A stretch of DNA of 64,000 bases. It comes from Bradyrhizobium sp. Arg816 (GTDB lineage: Bacteria; Pseudomonadota; Alphaproteobacteria; Rhizobiales; Xanthobacteraceae). The stretch spans positions 124,001 through 188,000 of the forward strand of contig NZ_JAPRAQ010000006.1 of assembly GCF_029989365.1 (NCBI RefSeq). Direction: 5' to 3'. Numbering within the stretch: the stretch's first letter is position 1; each line of letters opens with the position of its first letter. Both the position numbers and the translations under genes were made by a program. The notes under the pieces were generated by a model that worked only from the letters and a program-made list of their open reading frames with translations, was not told where the DNA came from and made no database searches. Positions 51,030-57,975 of this stretch are shown here, one piece after another.

Positions 51030-51944
51030 TTATGACGTTTTGACGCTGGCCGCCCGCCGGGCCGGGATCGTCATGGCGGCGACGCCGAGGACGACGCAGG
51101 CAAGCCCGATCCAGGCGGTCCGGCTCAGGGTTTCGCCGAGGACGGCGACGCTGATGGCGACCCCGATCGGCACGCGCAAATAGGCCTGCGCAGTGGTGCC
51201 GACCGAGCCCAGCGTCTGGATCAGGCGGAAGTAGATCGCGAACGCTGCCGCAGTCGAGAAGGTCGCCAGCGCGAGCAGCGCCAGCACGGAACTCAGCGAG
51301 GGCGACAGCGTCCAGGGCTGTTCGACGATCAGCGAGGCCGGGATCAGCGCCGCCGCGCCCGCCAGCAGCGAGCCCGCGGCCGGTGCCATCGGATCGAGGC
51401 CTTTAAAACCGCGGCCGAAGATCGCAGCGCAGGCGTAGCAGATGGTGGCGGCGACGATGGCGGCCTCCGCGACCAGGCCACTGCGGACGTCGTGGAAAGC
51501 GTCGACGCCGACGATCAGCAGGATGCCGGCCATACCGGCGACCACGCCGAACAGTTTTCGCGGCGTCGTCACCTCGTGACGCGTGACGACGGCTGTGAGC
51601 AGGAAGGTGAAGAGCGGCCCGGCCGAGTTGAGGATGGTGGCGAGCGCGGCATCGACGTGACGCTCGCCCCAGGCGATCAGCGTCCAGGGGATCATGCTGT
51701 TGAGCACGGCCTGGAACGCGAAGCGCTGCCAGGTCGCGGCATCCGTGGGCATCCTGATGCCGCGCGCCCACATGACGACGAGCAGCAGCAGACCGGCGAT
51801 CGTGGTGCGCGCCGCGATCAGCGTGATCGGCGGAATGGTGGCGACGCCGAGCTTGATGAAGGTGTAGGAGCCGCCCCAGAGCGTTGCGAGCGCGACCAGC
51901 AGCGCCAGCTCGACGGCGATGTTGGGGTCCCGTCCCTTATCCAT
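51030..51944 (-). CDS. DMT-superfamily (EamA) transporter
   Basis: 304 residues from ATG 51944. Ten helices in two EamA repeats (first LATLWGGSYTFIKLGV, second SLLAGAAALIPASLIV). QAVLNSMIPWTLIAWGERHVDA and AQAYLRVPIGVAISVAVLGETL are typical of the group. It follows the Nudix gene by 81 bp and may be the last gene of the lyase-Nudix unit. Exporter of an unknown metabolite. Confidence 0.87.
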   Translation of the reverse strand: MDKGRDPNIAVELALLVALATLWGGSYTFIKLGVATIPPITLIAARTTIAGLLLLVVMWARGIRMPTDAATWQRFAFQAVLNSMIPWTLIAWGERHVDAALATILNSAGPLFTFLLTAVVTRHEVTTPRKLFGVVAGMAGILLIVGVDAFHDVRSGLVAEAAIVAATICYACAAIFGRGFKGLDPMAPAAGSLLAGAAALIPASLIVEQPWTLSPSLSSVLALLALATFSTAAAFAIYFRLIQTLGSVGTTAQAYLRVPIGVAISVAVLGETLSRTAWIGLACVVLGVAAMTIPARRAASVKTS

Positions 51945-52025
51945 TTTGCACGTCCCGTCCATTCGCGATGGACGGAACCTTAGCGCGTCCGGGGCCGCCA
52001 ATACTTCGTTTGGTATCGAAGTATC

Positions 52026-52820
52026 CTAGCCGACCGCCCCGACCTCGAACACCTCGCCGTCATAGCCGGCTTCGCGGGGAATGCGGAGCTGGCGGCCGGT
52101 CTCGGTCTTGGTCATCACCGGCATCACCGTCACGACCGACAGGCCGCGGGCGTGCTCCAGCGCGGCGCCCACGCTGTCCTGCTTGGCGAGCCGGATCAGG
52201 TTGCGCGTGGTCGGGAACGGCAGCTTGAAGCGGCCGCTCTCGCCGCCCTCCACCGCCTCGCGCGGCGACACCCAGATCGAGTCGGTCGACTCCCGGCCGT
52301 CATGGGCGCCGAGCTGATCGGGCGGTGCGGCCGCGAGGAAGAACCAGGTGTCGAACCGCTTCGGCATGCCCTCCGGCGTGATCCAATGCGCGTAGGGCAC
52401 GAGCGTATCGAGCGCGAGCTGGAGGCCGTTGTCGGCCAGGATACTCAGGAAGCTGATCTTGTGCTCGTTGAGGGCGACGCGATGCTTGTCGGCGATCTCG
52501 CCGGCGCGCTTGGCATCGATCGGCGTGCCCGAACCCTTCGCCCGCGCCAGCAGGATGCCGCTCTCCTCGAAGGTCTCGCGGATCGCGGCGACCCGAAATC
52601 CGCGATCCGATTCACTTAAGGCTTCGCCGCCCGAATAGAGGTGAGCGCGGGCGACGATCTCGTTGTCGCCGGCATCGACGCTGCCGCCGGGAAACACCAG
52701 CGCGCCCGAGTTGAACTCGATCTGATGATGGCGAACCATCATGAAGACCTCGATTTCCTTTGCACCGTCACGGAGCAGAAGGATGGTCGAAGCCGGGCGC
52801 GATGCTGATGTCTCTGGCAT
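52026..52820 (-). CDS. Nudix hydrolase, NUDT19-like
   Basis: 264 residues. The Nudix helix is AAIRETFEESG (Arg81-Glu82, Glu85-Glu86), with a longer than usual spacing from the glycine loop GALVFPGGSVDAGD, as in NUDT19/RP2-type CoA or nucleotide-sugar pyrophosphatases. PEGMPKRFDTWFFLA and WVSPREAV follow. It starts only 4 bp after the DHDPS-family gene, so the two are cotranscribed. A CoA-ester substrate would suit the cluster upstream, but this is a guess. Confidence 0.85.
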   Translation of the reverse strand: MPETSASRPASTILLLRDGAKEIEVFMMVRHHQIEFNSGALVFPGGSVDAGDNEIVARAHLYSGGEALSESDRGFRVAAIRETFEESGILLARAKGSGTPIDAKRAGEIADKHRVALNEHKISFLSILADNGLQLALDTLVPYAHWITPEGMPKRFDTWFFLAAAPPDQLGAHDGRESTDSIWVSPREAVEGGESGRFKLPFPTTRNLIRLAKQDSVGAALEHARGLSVVTVMPVMTKTETGRQLRIPREAGYDGEVFEVGAVG

Positions 52821-52824
52821 TCAA

Positions 52825-53778
52825 CTAACCTGCGGCGCTGGATTGCGGGCCGAGATTGGCGCGCTTGTCGACGCGGGCGACGCGCGACAGGAGGTAGTCG
52901 ACCTCCGCCTTCGCTGCCGGCGTGATGGTCGCGCCCGGATTGCGCTGGGCGCTGGAAGCGATGATGCCACGCTTCTGCAGCACGTGCTTACGCACCGCCA
53001 GGCCTGCGCCCGGCTGCTGCTCGTAGCGGATCAGCGGCAGATGCGCGTCGAACAGATCATGCGCAGCGTCGCGCTTGCCCTCCTTCGAGAGGCGCACGAC
53101 GTCGATCAGGAGCTCCGGGAAAGCGTAGCCGGTCATGGCGCCGTCGGCGCCGCGCTCCATCTCGAAATCCAAGAAGAGTCCGCCATTGCCGCAGAGGATC
53201 GAGAGCGGACGGAGCGAGCCGTCCTTCTGGAAGTTGCGCAGTGTCGAGATCTTTTCCAGACCCGGCCAGTCCTCGTGCTTGAGCATCACGCAATTCGGAT
53301 TGTCGGTGACGATCTTGCGGATCACCGCAGGGGTGAAGATTACCGAGAGCGTCAGCGGATAGTCCTGCAGCACCCAGGGCACATCGGGCCCGATCGCCTC
53401 CGCCGCCTGCTTATAGTAGCCGACGATCTGGTCGTCGGTACGGAGCGACGGCGGCGGCGCGATCATCACGCCGGCCGCGCCTGCATCCATCGAGGCCTTC
53501 GCCAGCGAGCGCATCGTGGCAAAGCCAGGCGCTGAGACGCCGACGATCACCTGCATCTTCTTGGCGCGCTTGACGAAGCGCACCGCGACTTGCTCGGCCT
53601 CCGCGGCGTCGAGCTTCGGCGCCTCGCCGAGGATGCCCAGCACCGTGACGCCGTCGCAGCCGACCTCCTCGTAGAAATCGGTCAGGCGGTCGATCGAGCG
53701 CTCGTCGATCCGGCCGTCATCGTGGAACGGTGTCGGCGCGATTGCGAAGGTGCCCTTGGCGTCGGCGGTCAGTTTCAT
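52825..53778 (-). CDS. DHDPS/N-acetylneuraminate lyase family aldolase
   Basis: 317 residues, one TIM barrel. Schiff-base Lys167 in VMLKHEDWPG and Tyr140 in LQDYPL are in place; the loop GVTVLGILGEAPKL replaces the GTTGE of true DHDPS, so it is one of the many aldolases or decarboxylases of this fold, not lysine biosynthesis. Substrate is probably a keto acid. GAGAG precedes the ATG. Shares an operon with the Nudix gene; the repeat at 53.8 kb separates it from the SDR gene. Confidence 0.83.
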   Translation of the reverse strand: MKLTADAKGTFAIAPTPFHDDGRIDERSIDRLTDFYEEVGCDGVTVLGILGEAPKLDAAEAEQVAVRFVKRAKKMQVIVGVSAPGFATMRSLAKASMDAGAAGVMIAPPPSLRTDDQIVGYYKQAAEAIGPDVPWVLQDYPLTLSVIFTPAVIRKIVTDNPNCVMLKHEDWPGLEKISTLRNFQKDGSLRPLSILCGNGGLFLDFEMERGADGAMTGYAFPELLIDVVRLSKEGKRDAAHDLFDAHLPLIRYEQQPGAGLAVRKHVLQKRGIIASSAQRNPGATITPAAKAEVDYLLSRVARVDKRANLGPQSSAAG

Positions 53779-53800
53779 CTGGTCTCTCTGTCCTATCGTC

Positions 53801-53845
53801 TGTCGTCATTCCGGGCTCGCGACGTCGTCGCGCCCCGGAATGACA
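53801..53845. repeat. Palindromic repeat, family C (short)
   Basis: TGTCGTCATTCCGGGCTCGCG and CGCGCCCCGGAATGACA; 45 bp in the gap between the SDR and DHDPS-family genes. Confidence 0.75.
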
Positions 53846-53851
53846 GTGTGG

Positions 53852-54730
53852 CTAAAACCGCCGCGCGCCCATCTTGATCTGCTCCTCGGAGAAGAAGATC
53901 TCCTTGGCGTGATCGGCGATGTCCTGGGCCTTCCAGCCCGTGTGCGGCGGCTTCCAGCCGTCCATTTCCATCATCCGCATTTCGCGCACGCCGCGGGGCC
54001 CGGATACGCCCAGCACCTTGCCGGTCTGGTCGCCCGACAAATCGCTGACCATATATAGCACGGCCGGCGCGATGCCGTCCGGCCCCAGCGCCGCGCCGGG
54101 GTTCTCCTTATAGCGGGGCAGGTCTGCGGTCATGCGGGTCAGAGCGCCCGGGGCCAGCGTCCAGATCCGGATGTTGTACTTCCGGCCCTCGATCGCCAGC
54201 ACGTTGGACAGGCCCCAGATGCCGCCCTTGGCCGCGCCGTAATTGGTCTGGCCGAAATTGCCGATCAGCCCTGATGTCGAGGAGGTGTTGACGATGACGC
54301 CGCCGCCGTTTTCCCGCATCCAGCGAAACACCGGCATGGTGCAACAGAAGGTGCCCTTCAGATGCACCTTGATCACCTTGTCCCAGTCGGATTCGGACGC
54401 CTTGGCGAAGGTCTGGTCGCGGAGGATGCCCGCGTTGTTGACGAGGATATCGGCACGGCCGAAATGCTTGATGGCGTCGTCGAACACCGACTGGCCGCCC
54501 TCCATGGTGGAGATGTCGGCGCCGTTGGCGACCGCCTTGCCGCCCTCGGCCTTGATCGCGTCGACCACGAGCTGCGCCATCGACTTGTCGGCGCCTGAGC
54601 CGTCGCGGGGACCGCCGAGATCGTTGACGACGACGGACGCCCCTTCCCGCGCGAACAGTTTTGCGTAGGCCTCACCAAGCCCCCCGCCCGCGCCGGTGAT
54701 CAGCGCAACCTTGCCGTCGAGTAGTCCCAT
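53852..54730 (-). CDS. SDR 3-hydroxyacyl-CoA dehydrogenase, 17beta-HSD4 type
   Basis: 292 residues. TGAGGGLGEAYA, NNAG, and the catalytic Ser151, Tyr164 and Lys168 (NYGAAKGG) are all present. VNDLGGPRDGSG after the second strand is the mark of the dehydrogenase part of peroxisomal multifunctional enzyme type 2. The C-terminal extension (GVSGPRGVREMRMMEMDGWKP) exceeds a plain SDR. It should oxidise (3R)-hydroxyacyl-CoA made by the MaoC hydratase next door. Good GGGAG before the ATG. Confidence 0.88.
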   Translation of the reverse strand: MGLLDGKVALITGAGGGLGEAYAKLFAREGASVVVNDLGGPRDGSGADKSMAQLVVDAIKAEGGKAVANGADISTMEGGQSVFDDAIKHFGRADILVNNAGILRDQTFAKASESDWDKVIKVHLKGTFCCTMPVFRWMRENGGGVIVNTSSTSGLIGNFGQTNYGAAKGGIWGLSNVLAIEGRKYNIRIWTLAPGALTRMTADLPRYKENPGAALGPDGIAPAVLYMVSDLSGDQTGKVLGVSGPRGVREMRMMEMDGWKPPHTGWKAQDIADHAKEIFFSEEQIKMGARRF

Positions 54731-54761
54731 CGTGGCTTCTCCCTGCTTGTTTTTCTTGCTC

Positions 54762-54852
54762 CGTCATGGCCGGGCTTGTCCCGGCCATCCACGAACTTGA
54801 TCGCCAACTGCACGAAAGAACGTGGATGCCCGGGACAAGCCCGGGCATGACG
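54762..54852. repeat. Palindromic repeat, family B (inverted pair)
   Basis: CGTCATGGCCGGGCTTGTCC...CCATCCACG and, after 33 bp, ACGTGGATGCCCGGG...CCCGGGCATGACG, facing each other; placed between the SDR and MaoC genes. Confidence 0.85.
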
Positions 54853-54882
54853 AAATAACTCAGAGCAGCGCAAGCGGCTCGA

Positions 54883-55743
54883 TCATCCCAGCACCGTCTT
54901 GCCGTTCTTGATCACGGTGACGCCGCGCGACTTCACCTTGGCTTCGAACGAGATCACGCTGCCATCCTTCCAGAGATCCATGGTCACGGTCTCTCCGGGA
55001 TAGACGGGCGATGAGAACCGCGCGACGTGCTGGCGGAAAGCAGAGGCGTCGTAGTCGGCATAGGTCTGGAGCACGCCGCGGCATGTGATGCCGTAGGTGC
55101 ACATGCCGTGCAGGATCGGGCGCGGGAAGCCGGCCTTCTTCGCAAATTCCGGATCGCTGTGCAGCGGGTTGCGGTCGCCGCAGAGGCGATAGACCAGCGC
55201 CTGGTCGGGGCGTGTGACGATGTCGATGGTCCTGTCGGGGCTCCGGGTCGGGATCTTGTGCGGATCGGGCTGGGTCAGGTTCGGCCCGCCAAAGCCGCCA
55301 TCGCCGCGCGCGAAGCGCGAGGCGACCAGCGTTGCGAGCTTCTCGCCCTTCTCGTTCTTGAGCACGGTCTGGTGGCTGATGACGACGCCCTTGTCCTTGC
55401 CCTTGTCGTAGACCTCGACAACGGAGGAGTCGGCCGTGATGTTCGCAGCCACCGGCAGCGGCTGATGGAAGGTGATGTCACGCTCGCCATCGACCACCAT
55501 GACGCGGTTGAGGTTCATCTCGCCCGGCCCCGAACCCCAGGCTGCGACGGACGCAAAGGTCGGCACCACCTTGAGCGGCCGCGGCGTGAACGTGCCTTCG
55601 TTGACGAAGGCGAGCTCGCTCTCGTTCATGGGATCGGCACCGAGGCCGATGCCATAGGCGTAGAGCATGACTTCGCGATCACCATAGGCGTACTTCTGGC
55701 CGAGGTTTTTCAGGCCTTTGAGTTCTTCGTATCTGGCGGACAT
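54883..55743 (-). CDS. MaoC-family enoyl-CoA hydratase 2
   Basis: 286 residues from ATG 55743; the open frame runs on upstream through repeat DNA and is not coding there. Two hot-dog folds: an N-terminal one without the catalytic pair, and a C-terminal one with the hydratase 2 motif YRLCGDRNPLHSDP (Asp190, Asn192, His195) and GFPRPILHGMCTYG. It hydrates trans-2-enoyl-CoA to (3R)-hydroxyacyl-CoA. With the SDR next to it, this makes the two halves of a type 2 multifunctional enzyme as separate proteins. Ends VIKNGKTVLG. Confidence 0.9.
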   Translation of the reverse strand: MSARYEELKGLKNLGQKYAYGDREVMLYAYGIGLGADPMNESELAFVNEGTFTPRPLKVVPTFASVAAWGSGPGEMNLNRVMVVDGERDITFHQPLPVAANITADSSVVEVYDKGKDKGVVISHQTVLKNEKGEKLATLVASRFARGDGGFGGPNLTQPDPHKIPTRSPDRTIDIVTRPDQALVYRLCGDRNPLHSDPEFAKKAGFPRPILHGMCTYGITCRGVLQTYADYDASAFRQHVARFSSPVYPGETVTMDLWKDGSVISFEAKVKSRGVTVIKNGKTVLG

Positions 55744-55800
55744 TTTTGGCTGTTTCCTCCCCGGCATTTTTCTCAGCGAGCACCGGCGCTCGTTAATGTG

Positions 55801-55945
55801 CCCTCTCCCCTTGTGCGAGAGGGCTGCACCGCTCTTGCACCAAACTCGTTTGGGTGAGGGGTTGGCTCCGCAGCGAACACTCTCTCCGTGGAGAGAACCC
55901 CTCATCCGGCGCTTCGCGCCACCTTCTCCCACAAGGGGAGAAGGG
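55801..55945. repeat. Long palindromic repeat, family E
   Basis: Outer arms CCCTCTCCCCTTGTG and CACAAGGGGAGAAGGG, inner arms GTGAGGGGTT and AACCCCTCA, 145 bp; it fills the gap between the DUF35 and MaoC genes. Confidence 0.8.
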
Positions 55946-55952
55946 AAGAAAT

Positions 55953-56342
55953 TTAGGCCGGCGTGAAGAACGGCAGCGGCGCGCCGTCGGTCGGCTTGAA
56001 CACCACCTTCACCTTCTGGCCGATCTTCAGCTTCTCGAGATCGCAGTCGACGAAATTGGTCTGCACCGACGGCCCCTCCTTCAGGGTGACGTAGCCGATG
56101 GCGTAAGGGCCGGTCGGCGACTTCCGCATCAGGCTCCAGGTGTAGATCGTGCCCTCGCCCGAAGCCTCCTCCCACACCGTCTTGTCGGAGTAGCAGAACG
56201 GGCAGATCGAGCGCGGGAAGTAATGCGCCTCGCCGCAGGCGGTGCAGCGCTTGATCATGAACTTGCCCTGCTTGGCTGCGTCCCAGAACGCGGCAGTCTC
56301 CGGATTGGTCACCGGGGCCGGGTATTTTTTTGCATCTACCAT
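55953..56342 (-). CDS. DUF35 OB-fold/zinc-ribbon thiolase partner
   Basis: 129 residues from ATG 56342. Zinc ribbon at Cys33, Cys36, Cys47 and Cys50 (CTACGEAHYFPRSICPFC region), then an OB fold (GTIYTWSLMRKSPTGPYAIG, ... GQKVKVVFKPTDG). Such proteins sit with SCP2-type thiolases or acetyl-CoA acetyltransferases as an activity-required partner. ATG overlaps the thiolase stop (TGATG), so the two are coupled. No enzyme residues of its own. Confidence 0.9.
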   Translation of the reverse strand: MVDAKKYPAPVTNPETAAFWDAAKQGKFMIKRCTACGEAHYFPRSICPFCYSDKTVWEEASGEGTIYTWSLMRKSPTGPYAIGYVTLKEGPSVQTNFVDCDLEKLKIGQKVKVVFKPTDGAPLPFFTPA

Positions 56343-57499
56343 CACACGCGCTCCAGAATGGCCGTCGAGGCGGCGTGGCGAACGCCGAGGAGGCCGCCGG
56401 TGCCGTGGGCAATGGCGAGATCGCAATTCTTGACCTGCACCTTCGGATGCGCCTCGCCGCGCAGCTGCCTGACGGCCTCGATGATCTTGGTCATGCCGCC
56501 GCGATTGACGGGATGGTTGCTGCAGAGGCCGCCGCCGTCGGTGTTGAACGGCAGCTTGCCGACGCCGGAGATCAGATTGCCGTCGGCAACGAACTTGCCG
56601 CCCTCGCCCTTCTTGCAGAAGCCGAGGTCCTCGAGCTGCATCAGCACCGTGATGGTAAAGCTGTCATAGATCGAGGCGTATTTGATGTCCTTCGGCGTGA
56701 TGCCGGCTTCCTCGAACGCGCGCGGGCCGGACCAGATGCCGGCAGAGTAAGTGAGATCGAGGTCCTTGCCGCCGCGCGGGCCCTTCATCGCCTCGCCATG
56801 GCCGATCAGCTTGACCAGCGGCTTCTTCAGGCTCTTCGCAATCTCGGGCGTCGTCACGATCAGCGCGCCGCCGCCGTCGGAGACGACGCAGCAATCCATG
56901 CGGTGCAGGGGATCGGAGATCATCGGCGAGTTCAGGACGTCCTCGACGGTGACGACATCCTTGAGCATCGCATGCGGATTGTATTGCGCGTGGTGCGAGG
57001 CCGCGACCTTGATCCAGGCGAGCTGCTCGCTCGTGGTGCCATAGTCGTGCATGTGGCGCATGGCACACATGCCATAGGCATTGTGCGTGGTCGCGCCGTA
57101 AGCAGACTCGAAATCGGCTTCCGCGCCGGCTGCGCGCGGCGGCATCACGCCGGTGCGCGGCTTGCCTGCGAGCGTGATCAGCGCGATCGAGCACTTGCCG
57201 GCCGCGATGGCTTCAGCGGCATGGCCGAGATGGATGATGTAGGAACAGCCGCCGGTCTCGGTGGAATCGACGTGGCGGAGTTTTTTGGTGTTCAGGCCGA
57301 GATAATCGACCATCGGCCAGGCGCCGCCCGGTGCATCGCCGGCGCAGAAATAGCCGTCGACATCGTCCTTGGAGAGCCCGGCATCCTCGATCGCGCCCTT
57401 GGCGACCTCGGCATGGAGCTGGGCGGTGGATTTGTCCGGCGCATGCCGGGTCGGGTGTTCGTAGATCCCGGCAATGTAGGCCTTGCCCTTGATGGTCAA
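56342..57499 (-). CDS. SCP2-type thiolase/lipid-transfer protein
   Basis: 385 residues from TTG 57499; no ATG or GTG fits and homology begins at TIKGKAYIAGIYEHPTR. Cys85 in ETGGCSYIIH is at the thiolase nucleophile position; KVAASHHAQYNPHAML, NTDGGGLCSNHPVNRGGM and CDLAIAHGTGG carry the other conserved His/Gly loops. With DUF35 downstream, it belongs to the thiolase group that includes steroid side-chain retro-aldolases (Ltp2-DUF35) and acyl-CoA thiolases. It should cleave a beta-keto or beta-hydroxy acyl-CoA. Confidence 0.87.
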   Translation of the reverse strand: MTIKGKAYIAGIYEHPTRHAPDKSTAQLHAEVAKGAIEDAGLSKDDVDGYFCAGDAPGGAWPMVDYLGLNTKKLRHVDSTETGGCSYIIHLGHAAEAIAAGKCSIALITLAGKPRTGVMPPRAAGAEADFESAYGATTHNAYGMCAMRHMHDYGTTSEQLAWIKVAASHHAQYNPHAMLKDVVTVEDVLNSPMISDPLHRMDCCVVSDGGGALIVTTPEIAKSLKKPLVKLIGHGEAMKGPRGGKDLDLTYSAGIWSGPRAFEEAGITPKDIKYASIYDSFTITVLMQLEDLGFCKKGEGGKFVADGNLISGVGKLPFNTDGGGLCSNHPVNRGGMTKIIEAVRQLRGEAHPKVQVKNCDLAIAHGTGGLLGVRHAASTAILERV

Positions 57500-57649
57500 A
57501 ACGTCAGGTCTCCGCGCTCGCGTTTCTTCTTGCTCCGTTTTTCTGAACCGCGGGGGCCAGCTTGGCAAGCGCGGAAATATTCCGTCGGGCGAGAGGGCAG
57601 CGGGTTGGCGCAAGTGGCGACGGTCATGGAACGTCCGTCTGCCTCCTCA

Positions 57650-57733
57650 CCGTCATTGCGAACGTAGCGAAGCAATCCAGGAGTCTTTCCGCGGATGCAT
57701 TTCTGGATTGCTTCGCTGCGCTCGCAATGACGG
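57650..57733. repeat. Palindromic repeat, family A
   Basis: CCGTCATTGCGAACGTAGCGAAGCAATCCAG... mirrored by CTGGATTGCTTCG...GCTCGCAATGACGG; 84 bp. Confidence 0.87.
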
Positions 57734-57860
57734 GCGCGACAGGCAAAATCCTAAAGGTGTTTTGCCCGACGGCACAAGCGATTTCGTTTTATCGAAACAA
57801 CCGATTTCGCGAAAACAACCCCATGCACAGTAGAACGCTCGTTGATTTCAAACGGGAAAT

Positions 57861-57950
57861 CGTAGGGTGGGCAAAGCGAAGCGTGCCCACGTCCTGATCG
57901 ATTCTGGTGGGATGGTGGGCACGGCGCTACGCGCCTTTGCCCACCCTACG
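57861..57950. repeat. Palindromic repeat, family D
   Basis: CGTAGGGTGGGCAAAG...GTGCCCAC is mirrored by GTGGGCAC...CTTTGCCCACCCTACG; 90 bp, between the oxidoreductase stop and the thiolase side. Confidence 0.85.
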
Positions 57951-57975
57951 AGGCGGCGTCCGCGTCGAGACCGCC

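Larger units (their letters stand above)
57500..57975. other. 476-bp gap with two palindromic repeats
   Basis: Between the indolepyruvate oxidoreductase and thiolase genes. It holds a family A copy and a family D element; AT-rich DNA at about 57,770-57,860 between them is the probable promoter region of the thiolase operon or a gene remnant. No gene recognised. Confidence 0.7.

Noticed and set aside
54883..56412. A 509-codon frame that would fuse the MaoC protein to an N-terminal extension
   Set aside because: The extension crosses the family E repeat and an overlapping frame of the DUF35 gene; a good ATG at 55743 begins the MaoC homology.
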